Shown: positions 23,561 through 35,820 of the stretch, piece after piece
How positions within the stretch are numbered: position 1 is the stretch's first letter
Layout: each line of letters opens with the position of its first letter
Assembly: GCF_024323335.1 (NCBI RefSeq)
Contig: NC_066583.1
Location: 409,274,031 to 409,338,030 of the forward strand
Direction of reading: 5' to 3'
Source: Lathyrus oleraceus
Taxonomy: Eukaryota > Streptophyta > Magnoliopsida > Fabales > Fabaceae
Length of the DNA: 64,000 nt
The notes under the pieces: generated by a model
What the model saw: the letters and a program-made list of their open reading frames with translations, nothing else
Databases searched by the model: none
Told to the model about the DNA's origin: nothing
Made by a program: the position numbers and the translations under genes

Positions 23561-24337
23561 TGGAGATTGGAGTTGAAGATTAAATCCGGGATGAGGTCCT
23601 CAGGATTATCTTCTGTTCATGTGTCACCTTAGACTTTGGCTGAGGCCAGTGGAAGTCGTTATGGGTGTCTTCTGAAGAAGAGATGCACATGTTACCTTCC
23701 TTTTGTGAAGGTGTACCCTCTGATATGTCGCCCTCAGAGTGGTGTTGGGTGTTATTTCCGACGTTGCCAGCGGAATTATCACAAGAAAGTGGAGAACGGG
23801 GTTCGAATGGAGAAAAGGAAATGTTGAGGCATTTTCTGGAGAGCGGGGTTCAAATGGAGAAAAGGAGACACGAGGTGTTTTCTGGAGAATGGGGTTCACA
23901 ATGGCGATCACAAGTTATCGTCAGGCGACTGGGGTTCAAACGGAGAATGGGGTTCATTATGATGGCAAACAAGATGTTAGGGTTCAAATGCAGTGATCCG
24001 GGATCATTTGCGCGAAAGAAAGTTTCGGGGTTCAAGAAAAGAAAAAAGAAAAGTAATAATAATCCCCAGCGGATATGTGGTGTTCAGGCCATGGCTATCC
24101 CTGTGTTACCATTTATTTTGGTATCCAGGTCGACGTGTTTGTTTCGGTGATCAGGCCGACTTTCTCCGTACCAGACGGATTCTTCTTTCAAGTTTGTTCT
24201 TTGCCGATTCTGACAGGCATTGTTAATTATTTTCCCGTCAGAGTGCAAATTGTTCGTCTGTTCTTGGTATTCAACCACTCTTCATCCTGATCATCTGAAA
24301 GCCGAGGCTATTCATATCGACAGGTTCACAGTGGATT

Positions 24338-24350
24338 GAATAGGGGCAGC
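24338..24350 (+). other. Polypurine tract of element A
   Basis: GAATAGGGGCAGC directly precedes the 3' LTR start TGTAACACC. The same arrangement (GATAGGGGTAGC) precedes the LTR of element B at 35153. It would prime plus-strand synthesis. Confidence 0.75.
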
Positions 24351-27300
24351 TGTAACACCTCAAAATTTGCCCTCCTCTCTTGGGACTAGCTTTGCATTTT
24401 TTACATATCATTTGTAGGTCATTAGGCATTGCATGTTGCATATCATGTGGTAACATGGAGCAAGTCATCCTTCTAGGTCTTGATCAGAAGACAAGAGGTT
24501 TAGATTCAAGCTGAGGGTTTCATTGGTTGAATTGATCACTAATCATCTGAGGATGTGTGGTACAAATTAGGGTTTCATGATTTCTCAAGGAGATTGATCT
24601 TCATCTTGGTTGAAATGAGACATCATCATCATCATGGTTTTGTCATCATCCCAGAGATTCAAGAGATTGATCAGATACCTTGAGATTAGGGTTTTGACCA
24701 CTGGTCAACCCTAATCATCTGCATAGGGCTAATCAGGGCTTGGCAAGGAGATGGGGTCTATAATGGGTATGGGGATCATCATGTGATTATATTGAGCTTA
24801 TGGAAGCTAGGGTTTCATCATTGAGCCATTTCATCAGGATTTTGAAGCTCAACTTGATCAGTGCATAGCCAAATTCATCTATCAATTGAAAAAGTCAACT
24901 GTGGTCAACTGTGCCTGAATGATGGATTTGGAGGTGGGAGAGGGTTAGATACATTTCATTCATGTTGAAACAAGTTTCATTTGACATTTCAAACATCAAG
25001 AATGAAGAAAATAAAGTCAGGAGAAAAGTTTCCAAAAATGGAAAGTGACTTGTAATTGAAAGTTTCCAAAAATGGAAAGTTTTTCACCTCAAAATTACAT
25101 GTCCAAAAATGCTTCAAATGAAATTTTGTTCAACATGAAAGTTGTAGATCTTGCTCTCACCTTTCCAAAAAGTCCAAGAACTTGAATTTCTCATGTATGG
25201 TTGGCAAGATATGATCAAATCATTTTCCAAAAATGCCTAAATTCAAAGTGGCATAACTTTCACATGGAATGGCCAAATTGGGTGATTTTTCTTTGAGCAA
25301 ACCCCATTTCACATGTACTTTCATGATGCATCATCAAATTTCATCAAAAATAATCATGGCAAAAGGTCATTTTTCAAGTGATCACTTTGAAAATTGGTGG
25401 GAAAATAGGTGAAATTTCAAAATACATGGTTTTGGCACAAAAAGCTCATTCCAACATATCACATACATCACTTTAGACTTGCTTGAACTGTCATTGCACT
25501 GTTACATTGCTTAATTTGGAAAAGGCTATTTTGGTTATTTCAATTAAAATTGCATTAGCACTAATTCATTCAATTTTGCTAATTGAGATTAAAAAGTGGA
25601 TTAAGCATTGGTATAAGACATTAATCATAACAGAATTGATAATCACTTTTCACATTTCTCAAGATTGTAACATAATTTCCCTCCATTTCTCTCCAAATTC
25701 TCCAAACTTTCTTCACATATTTTTCATCAATTCTCATCAAATTCTTCATCAATTTTGTTGGTTCTTGTTGGATCTACACTCCATAAGCATTGGTGCACGA
25801 CTGTTTCACCAATCCAAGGCCATAACACTACAGAATTTGGACTGTCATAACCTTGCTCATCCATGGAGTTTTGAGTTTCCTTCGAGTTGGAGCTTTGCTA
25901 AGCTGAAGAACCTTTTCCATTCAACTTCCACATCAATAATCTTCATCTGTTTTTGGCTTGTTGGACGTTGAAGAGCAAGAATCACGATCCGCCATCTCCA
26001 AGAGGTAAAATCTCGATCTCTTTAATTGCTTGAATCATCACGTGGCTTAGATAGATCTCTCAACATAGATTATCATGCTGTTTGTGGTTTTGGATTTGGT
26101 TGAGTATCGAGAGAGAAATCCTGATTAGAAGTTTGATGCTCAATTGTATTTTCGCTCGATCCGTGCAGCATAGGTAGAATTAGGTTAAACTAGGTTCATA
26201 TCCATGATGTACATGCTTAGACGATTCCATTGATATATAGTTTGATCGTTTTGGTTGAGATTTGCTCATGTCGAATTTTCTGGAATTTTGTGTGCTGAAC
26301 ATGATGAAGAAACGCGTGCTAGATCCTGCTTCTTCACCTTTCCATTCAAAAACGTGTTTCCCGCCCTGGCCAGCGAATCATGTGACGCCACGCAATTAAA
26401 TAAAACGACGCGTTTTAGTCCCTGGCTTCAGTATTTACAAAAACGCCATTGTCGCATTATTTTAAATCATTATTTCATTTTCTTTTCCAATTTCATTTCA
26501 TTTTGATGCATGAACTTCAAAAATCCATATCTAATTCATTTCTTGTCCAAATTTTGTGAGGTTTTTTGCATTATTCTCCTTGTGATGTGTAGTTTTTAAT
26601 GGTGATTTTTAATATTTTTGTGCACGTGTGAAAAAATAAAATGCTTAGGGTTTGTTTGGATGTGTGCAATTTGTGTATGCCATGCCATTTCATTCATAAA
26701 ATGATGATGCTTCCATAGAAATTGATGAAATTTTTTGTGCATGTTCTGGACTCTTTGATGGTGATTTTGATATGTGGTTTGCAATTTTTGGATCCCTGGT
26801 TGATGAGATATGAATTTTTGATTATAAGTGTGACAATTTGTGTCACACCATGCTTGGTGAATTTCATGATTTTATTTGTTGTTCTTGTGAACATTGGATT
26901 GAGCCAAACTTTTGCATGATTGAGTATATGTATGTTGAGATTACATGTGGATTTTTCTGGATTTATTGATTGCATTTCCTATTTGATTGGAATTTTTCCC
27001 TCTGTTTGGTCATTTGTTGATTGTTTGTGATACATGTTGGTATTTGCTTTGTGAAATTCTGGTCATTAATTGGATGAGTGTGAAATTTGGTATGAGCATT
27101 GTAGACACATTATAGGTCATTGTGGTTTTGATCCCATTCATTTATCCTATTTCATTTCTGTTTTATGATTATTGGAAGTTGATGATTGTTTTGATGCCTT
27201 GTGTTGGCTTGCTTGAACTTGTCTGAACTTTATGAATTTAGTTTCCATACTTCCATTGATCCAAATGAGCTGAAAATTAATATGATACTCATTGAATGTG

Positions 27301-29113
27301 TTCTGTTTAGGTTGGATTTTTTGTGGAATTTATTGAGCTGTTTTGGTATTTGTTTGAGTGTGATCATTCTGTTTGCTCATATGTGGTTCACAATTGCACA
27401 CTTGGACTTAATTTGTATGTGAAATGGATTTGGTGCATAGTTTTGGTGTGAGACCAATTGGATTCTCTTCTTGTTTGATAATTCTTGGTTTTGATTAATT
27501 TTCACTTGCTGTTTTGGATTTTTCATCTCCTTTTGACCCTAGGCTTGTCCTAGTGGTCTTGTTTCTCACTTTTGAAATGTGTTTCAGGTTGAGATGCAAA
27601 TGCCTTAAAGGAGAATGATGCAAGTTAATTGAGTTTGATTTGGCTAGTTGTTGTGAACTAACTTGGTTTATTTTGTAGGATGCTTGGCTCACTTGAGTTG
27701 ATTGTGCTTTGCACATTGCATTGTCTGATTGTATTGTCTGTTGATTCTTAACTTGTTTGTTTTGACTGTGTGATGGGTATACTGACTGTATTAGATTGAT
27801 TTTAGGTACCATAGTCGCTTTAGTTCTTTAAGAACTTGTTGTGCTGCTGCTTGGTTGTATAAACCAGTTGAGGTAGACTCTCTTGTCTCCATGTAGTCTT
27901 GAAGACCTGGCTTGTTATTTAGCCAGGCAATTGTCTGAAGTCCTCCTTAAGAGGCGATGTTTGTGATTGTTTAACTTTGTCCCCAAGCAGGTAAAGACCT
28001 CTATGAGGCAATTGGCGGAACCCAAGGGATGTGCAATCCATCCCCCGCTATTCTGTTGAGTCGTCCCTCTGCTCACACCACTGTGTTGATGCATTGGGAC
28101 ATTAACCCAAGATCTTGTACATTTGTACAGTTGAGTCTGAATCTTGAGTGTAGAAGGGTTCCTCCATTCTGAACCCACACTCCTTTGTCTGAAGCTCTCC
28201 CTGGCCAGGGATAAGAGCTGTGAAGTCTCATCTTCACTCACCTTTCATCTGCTTCACCCTGACTCTCAATGTCAGGGTTAAGAGCGAACACCACCCGGTA
28301 CAGTTGACTTGCCTCGGCAGTCCACCCTTGTTTGAGCCTCACTTGACTGGATATAGTGTGTGCTATTTGAAATGTTTGCTTTATTTTGATTGAGCATGTG
28401 TGTTTTGCTTTTCCTGGTTAGGATTAGCTTGTTGTTGAGCAAGTTAGGATAGAAACCATAACATAGGGCAATGATGCATGATAACACTAGGCTCGAGTAC
28501 AACTCCCTAGTAGTGTGTCTTCCTTTGTATCTGGTTGGAATTTCTTTCCCGTTCAGGGGAACTACGTCGCCCTGATCCTCATACCAGATGAGGTACGTAG
28601 GCCGGAGACCGTGCGAGGTCTCTCCGGGCACTTTTTTTCCTTTTTGAGTGTGTTTGTTTGGTTCGGAAGCCGATGTAAGTCCAGCAATTGGCGTTCGGGT
28701 TCCAGGTTTGCATGTGTTTGTGTGTGTCTTGTTTGGCGTGCGTGAGCCGAACTACGGCAGCTCTGATTCTCGTTCCAGACGAGATACGTAGGCATATGAT
28801 GCGATATCCTAGCGAGCCCTCTCCTCCTTTCCCCCACCTGTGTTGTCTTCAGTGTGTACGTGTGTGATGTTTGTTTTAGCAACCTTTTCTTTCTTTTAGA
28901 GCGTGGATCCCGTCGAGTACGACGGACGTGAGGGGTGCTAATACCTTCCCCTTGCGTAACCGACTCCCGATCCCATTTCTTTGGTCGCGAGACCATGCTT
29001 TCTCCAGGTTTACTCTGAGCGTTTCCTTTCCCTCTTTTGGGATAAATAACGCATGGTGGCGGCTCTGTGTTGTTTTTGTTTCGGCCCGCCGGTTGTTTTT
29101 CGCGGATGCGACA
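24351..29113 (+). repeat. 3' LTR of element A
   Basis: Full-length match to 6533-11294 with scattered single-base differences (about 55 by hand count) and a one-base indel near 25953. Ends GATGCGACA followed by the target duplication. Confidence 0.95.
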
Positions 29114-29118
29114 GTGTG
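29114..29118. repeat. Target-site duplication GTGTG (right) of element A
   Basis: Matches 6528-6532. Pol of element B continues directly after it. Confidence 0.93.
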
Positions 29119-32057
29119 TCGGCTATAAAGATTTGAATAATACCAGTCCGAAAGATGATTTCCCTCTGCCACACATTGATATGTTGGTAGACAATACTGC
29201 TAAATTCAAAGTCTTTTCGTTTATGGATGGATTTTCCGGATATAATCAGATCAAGATGGCACCCGAAGATATGGAGAAGACCACATTCATTACACACTAG
29301 GGAACATAATGTTATAGAGTGATGTCGTTCGGTTTAAAGAATGCTGGTGCAACTTACCAAAAAGCAATGACTACTATTTTTCATGATATGATGCATAAAG
29401 AGATTGAAGTGTATGTCAATGACATGATTGCTAAATCAATTGATGAAGAGGAACATGTTGAGCATTTGTTGAAGCTATTCCAGCGTTTGCGGAAGTATAA
29501 ACTCCGCTTGAATCCCAATAAGTGTACTTTTGGTGTTCGTTCTGGTATGTTGTTGGGCTTCATTGTCAACAAGAAGGGTATTGAAGTTGATCCTGCCAAG
29601 GTCAAAGCAATACAAGAAATTCCTGCGCGCAAAACTGAGAAGTAAGTTAGAGGTTTTCTCGGCCGCTTGAATTACATTTCCAGATTCATTTCCCACATGA
29701 CTGCCACATGTGCGCCTATATTCAAGCTTCTTCGGAAAGATCAGTCTCGTGATTGGACCGAAGATTTCCATAAAGCTTTTGACAGTATCAAGGAATATTT
29801 GCTTGAACCTCCGATTTTGTCTCCTCCTGTTGAAGGAAGACCATTGATCATGTATCTGACTGTGCTCAAAGATAGTATGGCTTGTGTTCTAGGTCAGCAA
29901 GATGAGACTGGGAAGAAAGAATTTGCAATTTACTACCTTAGTAAGAAGTTCACCGACTGTGAGACTCGGTATTCTATGCTTGAGAAGACTTGATGTGCAT
30001 TGGCTTGGGCTGCTAAGCGTCTGCGTTAGTATATGTTGAATCATAGCACTTGGTTGATATCCAAAATGGATCCAATCAAGTATATATTAGAGAAGCCTGC
30101 TTTAACTGAGAGAATTGCCCGTTGGCAGATGTTGTTGTCAGAGTATGATATCGAATACCGATCTCAGAAAGCAATCAAAGGTAGTATTTTGGTTGACCAT
30201 TTAGCTCACCAACCAATTGAAGATTACCGGTCAGTGCAGTATGATTTTCCTGATGAAGAGATTTTGTACTTGAAAATGAAAGATTGTGATGAACCATTGC
30301 TTGAAGAAGGGCCAAAACCTGGTTCCCTTTGAGGCATGGTGTTTGATGGAGCTGTTAATCAATATGGAAATGGCATTGGGGCAGTGATTATTACTCCTCA
30401 AGGCACGCATCTACCATTTACAACTAGATTGACTTTCAAGTGTACAAACAACATGGCAAAATATGAAGCTTGCATTACAGGGCTTAAAGAGGCCATGAAT
30501 CTCAGAATCAAGTATTTGGATGTCTTCGGTGATTCGGCTTTGGTTGTGAATCAAATTAAAGGAGAATGGGAGACAAATCAACCCGGTTTAGTACCATATA
30601 GAGATTATGTGAGGAGGATTTCAACTTTCTTTACAAAGGTTGAATTTCATCATATTCCTCGAGATGAGAACCGGATGGCAGATGCTCTTGCAACATTGGC
30701 ATCAATGATTGTAGTGAAGTATTGGAATGAAGTCCCCAATTTATCTGTGATGCGTCTTGATAGGCCAGCTCATGTGTGTGCTATTGAAGAGATTAAAGAC
30801 GAGAAGCAATGGTATTACGACATCAAATGTTTCCTCCAAAGTCAGACTTACCCGCTTGGGGCATCTTTGAAAGACAAGAAGACTTTGAGAAGATTAGCCG
30901 CTAATTTCACCTTGAATGGTGATATACTATACAAGAGAAACTTCGACATGGTTTTGCTCAGATGCGTGGATAGACACGAAGCAGACTTGTTGATGATTGA
31001 AGTGCACGAAGGTTCCTTTGGTACTCACTCCAATGGACATGCAATGGCGAAGAAGATGTTGCGAGCAGGTTACTATTAGCTGACAATGAAATCTGACTGT
31101 TGCAAATTTGTGAAGAAATGCCACAAGTGTCAAATTTATGCTGATAAGATCCATGTTCCTCCGACACTATTGAATGTTATCTCTTCCCCATGGCCCTTCT
31201 CCATTTGGGGAATTGATATGATTGGGATGATTGGGCCAAAAGCTTCGAATGGACATCATTTCATTTTGGTGGCAATTGACTACTTCACAAAATGGGTTGA
31301 AGCGGCATCGTATGCAAACGTGACCAAGCAAGTTATTGTAAGGTTTATCAAGAATTAGATTATATGCCGTTATGGTGTGCCAAGTAAGATCATTACTGAT
31401 AATGGATCGAACTTGAATAAAAATATGATGGAAGCTCTTTGCAAAGATTTCAAGATTGCACATCATAATTCTTCTCCCTACAGACCCAAGATGAATGGGG
31501 TTGTTGAAGCTGTGAATAAGAACATCAAGAAGATTATCCAGAAGATGGTTGTCACGTACAAGGATTAGCATGAAATGCTTCCTTTTGCTTTGCATGGGTA
31601 TCATACATCCATCCGCACTTCAACAGGGGCAACCCCTTTCTCTCTTGTATATGGATTGGAAGTAGTGCTCCCCGTAGAGGTTGAGATTCCTTCATTGCGT
31701 GTGCTTATGGAAGCCAAGTTGACTGAAGCTGAATGGTGTCAGACCAGGTTTGACCAGTTGAATTTAATTGAAGACAAGAGATTAACTGCCATGTGTCATG
31801 GTCAGTTATATCAGCAGAGAATGAAGAAAGCTTTTGATAAAAAGGTCAGACCTCGAGTGGTCAGAGAAGGTGACCTTGTGCTCAAGAAGATTTTGACGCT
31901 CAAGCCAGATTCTAGAGGAAAATGGACTCCCAATTATGAAGGCCCATATGTTGTTAAGAGAGCCTTTTCAGGCGGCGCATTGATTCTTACAAAAACGGAT
32001 GGTGAAGAGTTCACTCGTCCTGTGAACGCAGATGCAGTCAAGAAATACTTCGCCTAA
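29119..32057 (+). pseudogene. pol: Element B pol, second fragment (RT to integrase)
   Basis: Continues the gene cut at 6532. All blocks fall in one frame down to ADAVKKYFA and stop at 32057, aligning with pol of A: FMDGFSGYNQI, RNase H, archaeal RNase H (MVFDGAVNQYGNGIG), integrase (GIDMIGMIGP, IITDNGSNLNK, NGVVEAVNKN) and GPYVVKRAF. Nine stop codons interrupt it: 29298 and 29307, then near 29643, 29991, 30027, 30330, 31077, 31356 and 31566. No frameshift is seen in this 2.9 kb. The RT active site reads YVND (29412-29423), so the catalytic Asp is lost. Inactive. Confidence 0.92.
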
Positions 32058-33192
32058 AAAAGAAAAAGAACAACTCACTAAGTTGAAAACCCGAAAGGGC
32101 GGCTTAGGCAACAATAAGCGTCTCGGTAGATTGAAAACCCGAAAGGGCGATCCATGCAAACATTAGAGACATAAAACAGAAAGCATTTCACGATAAGTTG
32201 AGTACCCCACCTTGGGGTAACTTATGCCAAAATTAGGGATTATGGCAAGTAACTGCATTCTGCTGATCTTCAGTGTTTTGAAGGCTTGTTTGAGCACAAG
32301 GGTTTGACGTCGATTCATCACCCCAGCAGCGGTCAAGAGCACAGTGGATATCAAGAGTTGGTAGAGGGATTAAGGATCATTTGTATTCAATGTAACCCTT
32401 TTCCATGTAAATTACCATTTTCAACTTTGTAAAATCTATGGAGTCTTGTCATTTACGGACTACCATTCTATTAAATAAAGTTGAGTTTTTATCCAAATTG
32501 TTTCTACTCTTATTTACTTCAGCCAATAGTTTTAAATTTTATTATGATCATTTTGAAATTAAATTTTTAAATCAAAATCCAGTTTTCTTTAATATATAAA
32601 AGCAAGAATTTTTCCAAAGCAAGTTAAAAGGAATATCAACAGCATTTCAATGAACAGCAAGTCCATAAGTGCGAAACATCAGAGGTATTCCTCTCCTCGG
32701 CGGAGTGTTTGATCCTCAGTGGAATTCCTTTCCTCATTCCCAGCTAATTTAGTTGATTCAGATACCCTACATTGTGTTGTTTTCGCCGACAGAGTTTCTG
32801 CCTTCCCCAGCGAAGTTTGCATTTCCCCAGCAAGGTGGATCTTCAGAAATGGTTGATATTCCCTATTGGATCGCTTTGGTGTCCCCACCAGTCGCTAATC
32901 AACTTGATCCAGTCAGAGTTTCCTCCTGGTTTCTGAGCAACTTTTCTTATGATTATTCTTTGTAGGGTTGTCTCCTATTTTTATGGTGTTGACCTAAAAT
33001 TCCCCACAGATTGGATATTCTATCCTCAGCAGATCTTCTTCTTCCCCAACTAGGCTTGATCCTTTGGGATGTTGATCTCTCTGTTCTCCAGCAGATTGTC
33101 TCCATATTTTGTGGATTGACCGAGGATTATACCAGTGGTTCAAATTTTTTGCGACACCTTTGTATCCTTTGTGATCGTTTTGTCAACATAAT

Positions 33193-33341
<149 letters not shown>

Positions 33342-33789
33342 CACTCATATAATTTCATAATTTGCATATCCTACATCTTCATATTTGATTTGTTTGAGAT
33401 TCTTATTCTCTGTTATGGCGGTATTTTATCCCCATATCAAATCTGGTGTCTGTCCTCCTTCAATTGTAGAGTGTCATCCCCTTAAGTAGAAAGACTTTAA
33501 CCTTTCTCTGTTTCCCCACTGAGTTTATTTCCTCGTGGATGGTTGTTATTTCAGTTTCCTCTCCAGTAGATTTTCTGGATGGAATTACTCCCCTTGAGTT
33601 ATGTCCTCATTGGGTTGAGTCTTGATTGACCGTTTTCTTTCTAGCTCTTACCTAGATAGATGCTTTGGTCCCCTAAGAGTCTATTACCCAGTAACTGGTA
33701 ATATTCTTCTTAGTTTGCAGTTTGTTACTTCTTGCCCAATACCCAACAAAAGTACCCTTATTTTTCTTCTCAGTAGAGTCCCCAGGAAG

Positions 33790-34690
33790 TATATCCTTGA
33801 TATGTTCATCCTAACGGGTGACGGATATCTTTCTTTCCCCAGCCTGAGTCTATCCTTGATATGTTCATTTTAACCAGTAACGAATATTCTCATGATTGGT
33901 ATTCTACCCAGTAAAAAGGTAGTTGTAATCCCTATTTTGTTCCTCAGAGAGTTAATCCTGGATATGTTCATCTTAATCGATGACAGGTTTTCTTCTCCTT
34001 GTGGTTTTCTACCCAGTAACCGATAGTTGTAAATCCTATTTTTCCCCTGTGCGGAGTCTACCCTTGATATGTTCATCTTAACTGGTGACGGATTTTCTCT
34101 TTGATTGGTTTTCTACCCAGTAACCGGTAGTTGTAAATCCTACTTTATCCCCTTTTCAGAGTCTATCCTTGATATGTTCATCTTAATCGGTGACAGATTT
34201 TCTCTTTGATTGGTCTTATACCCAGTAGCCGATAGTTGTAAATCCTACTTTGTCCCCTCGCAGAGTTAATCCTTGATATGTTCATCCTAACCGGTGATGG
34301 ATTTTATCTCCGACGGTTTTCTATCCAATTTTCGATAGATGTAATTCCTACCCTTTTTGTTCAGTTGGTATAGCCTTGATACGTTCATCCTAATCGATGA
34401 CGGGTATCCTTCTTGGCATTTCCAGGAAGTTCTATGCTTGATATGTTCATCTTAACCGGTGACGGATTTTCTTCCCTGTCGAGTTTATCCTTGATATGTT
34501 CATCCTAACCGATGACAAATGCTCTCACCCTTCCAGTAACTGGTAGTTGTAAATCCTATTTTCTGCAGTTTTTCCCAGCAAGGCTATTCTTACCCAGTAA
34601 TCGGTAATGAATTTCCTCTCCTGGAACCCTCAGTGAGTCATCCTTGATATGTTCATCCTAACCGATGACGGATTTTCTCTCTGTCAGATC
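33790..34690 (+). repeat. About 104-bp degenerate tandem repeat
   Basis: TTGATATGTTCATC recurs near 33798, 33858, 33960, 34066, 34170, 34272, 34376 (one change), 34439, 34491 and 34637. Most spacings are 102-106 bp, a few are partial units. Each unit carries TAACCGGTGACGGAT and CCCAGTAACCGGTAGTTGTA variants. Confidence 0.85.
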
Positions 34691-35139
34691 TTTACTATCT
34701 CCTTACCTAGTAACAGGTAGTAGATAATAGATTTCTTCTCCTCCCGTGTTGAAGTTCATTCTTCCCCGGTTGAGTTGAGTGTGCATTACCTTAGTGAAAT
34801 TGTTTTCCCCTGCATGATTCGAGTACCTCAATTTTATCCTGACTTACTCGTATCCCCTGCATATGTTGTTGTTTCCCCGACTGAGACTTTTCCATATTTG
34901 TGTGGAATCCCTCTAGTCACCCAGTAGTTTTAAGTCGTAGCCTGGCCTACGCATAACTCCTTTTTCCCCCAGAGTCTCTGTCTCCCCAGTGAGTTTTCCT
35001 TACGGAATGCATTGTGCTCCAGCGGATTTTTGGTCTCTCTGATTTCTTTTTCCTTTGTGGCGATATTTCCCCACATAGCATTAACCAAAATTTGTTTCTC
35101 TATGTTGTTATTTAAGCCCATTCTACTGAGTCGAGCCAA

Positions 35140-35152
35140 AGATAGGGGTAGC
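35140..35152 (+). other. Polypurine tract of element B
   Basis: AGATAGGGGTAGC immediately before TGTAAGACC, like the tract of element A. Confidence 0.7.
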
Positions 35153-35422
35153 TGTAAGACCCCAATTTTGATCCTAAGATCCCTCATGAAATTCCATCAT
35201 AAGCATTAGCATTGGGATCATACGTTGAAATCCTCCTTACCCCTCTTTCATTGGGTTTATTTTGGGAGAGATCACCAAGTACTTTGTGATTGTATCATAC
35301 TTGTATTTTATCATTTCACTAACCAAAATATGAAAAATATGTCTTTGCATTTGCCTAACTCTTTTGTAGGAAGGGCATGATTCCATTGACTCATCAAGTT
35401 CACATCTAGGGTTTGAGACCCT
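35153..35422 (+). repeat. 3' LTR of element B, first part
   Basis: Begins TGTAAGACCCCAATTTTG after the polypurine tract. It is interrupted after ACCCT at 35422 by solo LTR E and resumes at 40351. Confidence 0.8.
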
Positions 35423-35762
35423 TGTAGAGGGGTTTTTGTTACCTTTAGGTTTATTGACTAAACCAAATATCAACATACAATTCGAGTCGCCACCGCACTT
35501 TTACTCGTCGAAAGGAAAGGCTAAAAAGCGAATAAAAGCCAAGTAAGAAGTTTTTCAAATAAAAAACTAATAAAAATGTCAGAGATCTAGGTAAGGGGAT
35601 TGGTTATGAAATTGGAAGGTTTTACGCATCCAAAACATCCTTAGTACTCTAAGGGAACCCTTTTTGCAAATATGTGTTGTAGGTTGGTATTTGTGAAAAG
35701 ATTTGTACAAAAGATTGGGGGATAAGAAGAGAATAGATTATATTTACAAATTTTATTGTTTG

Positions 35763-35820
35763 AATGGATGAACCCATTGCCTACGTACCATCACAAAGGA
35801 GGATCAAAACCTCGTAGTTC
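35763..35820 (-). other. Hairpin module in LTR E
   Basis: On the - strand: GAACTACG, TGAT, TACGTAGGC and then stem AATGG/CCATT with loop GTTCAT. Same order as the A and C modules but with other stem bases; the first hairpin is weak here. The F copy is at 50187-50245. Confidence 0.5.

Larger units (their letters stand above)
21613..24350 (+). other. Repeat-rich 3' region of element A
   Basis: 2.7 kb without a credible gene. In order: degenerate units with GAAAACCCGAAAGGGCG and GGCAAAA (21630-21830), about a dozen ATCCCCAGCAG-like units (22600-22925), two 170-180 bp tandem units beginning CCGTGGTTACCGTTTGAG (23070-23400), 47-bp units (23411-23560, further copies 23790-23920). Ends in the polypurine tract. 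Long 3' regions with tandem repeats are common in Ogre elements; function unknown. Confidence 0.7.
6533..29113 (+). mobile_element. Complete Ogre-type Ty3/gypsy retrotransposon (element A)
   Basis: 22.6 kb, bounded by LTRs of 4762 and 4763 bp and the duplication GTGTG, inserted in the RT region of older element B. Order: LTR, PBS, leader, ORF1, gag-protease, intron, RT/RH/aRH/integrase, long repeat-rich 3' region, PPT, LTR. Size, extra ORF before gag, intron after protease and the second RNase H are the hallmarks of the Ogre/Tat lineage. By hand I count about 55 differences between LTRs (about 1.2%), so insertion is recent, roughly half a million years at commonly used plant rates. Gag-pro and pol are open; ORF1 has one frameshift. 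Confidence 0.95.
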
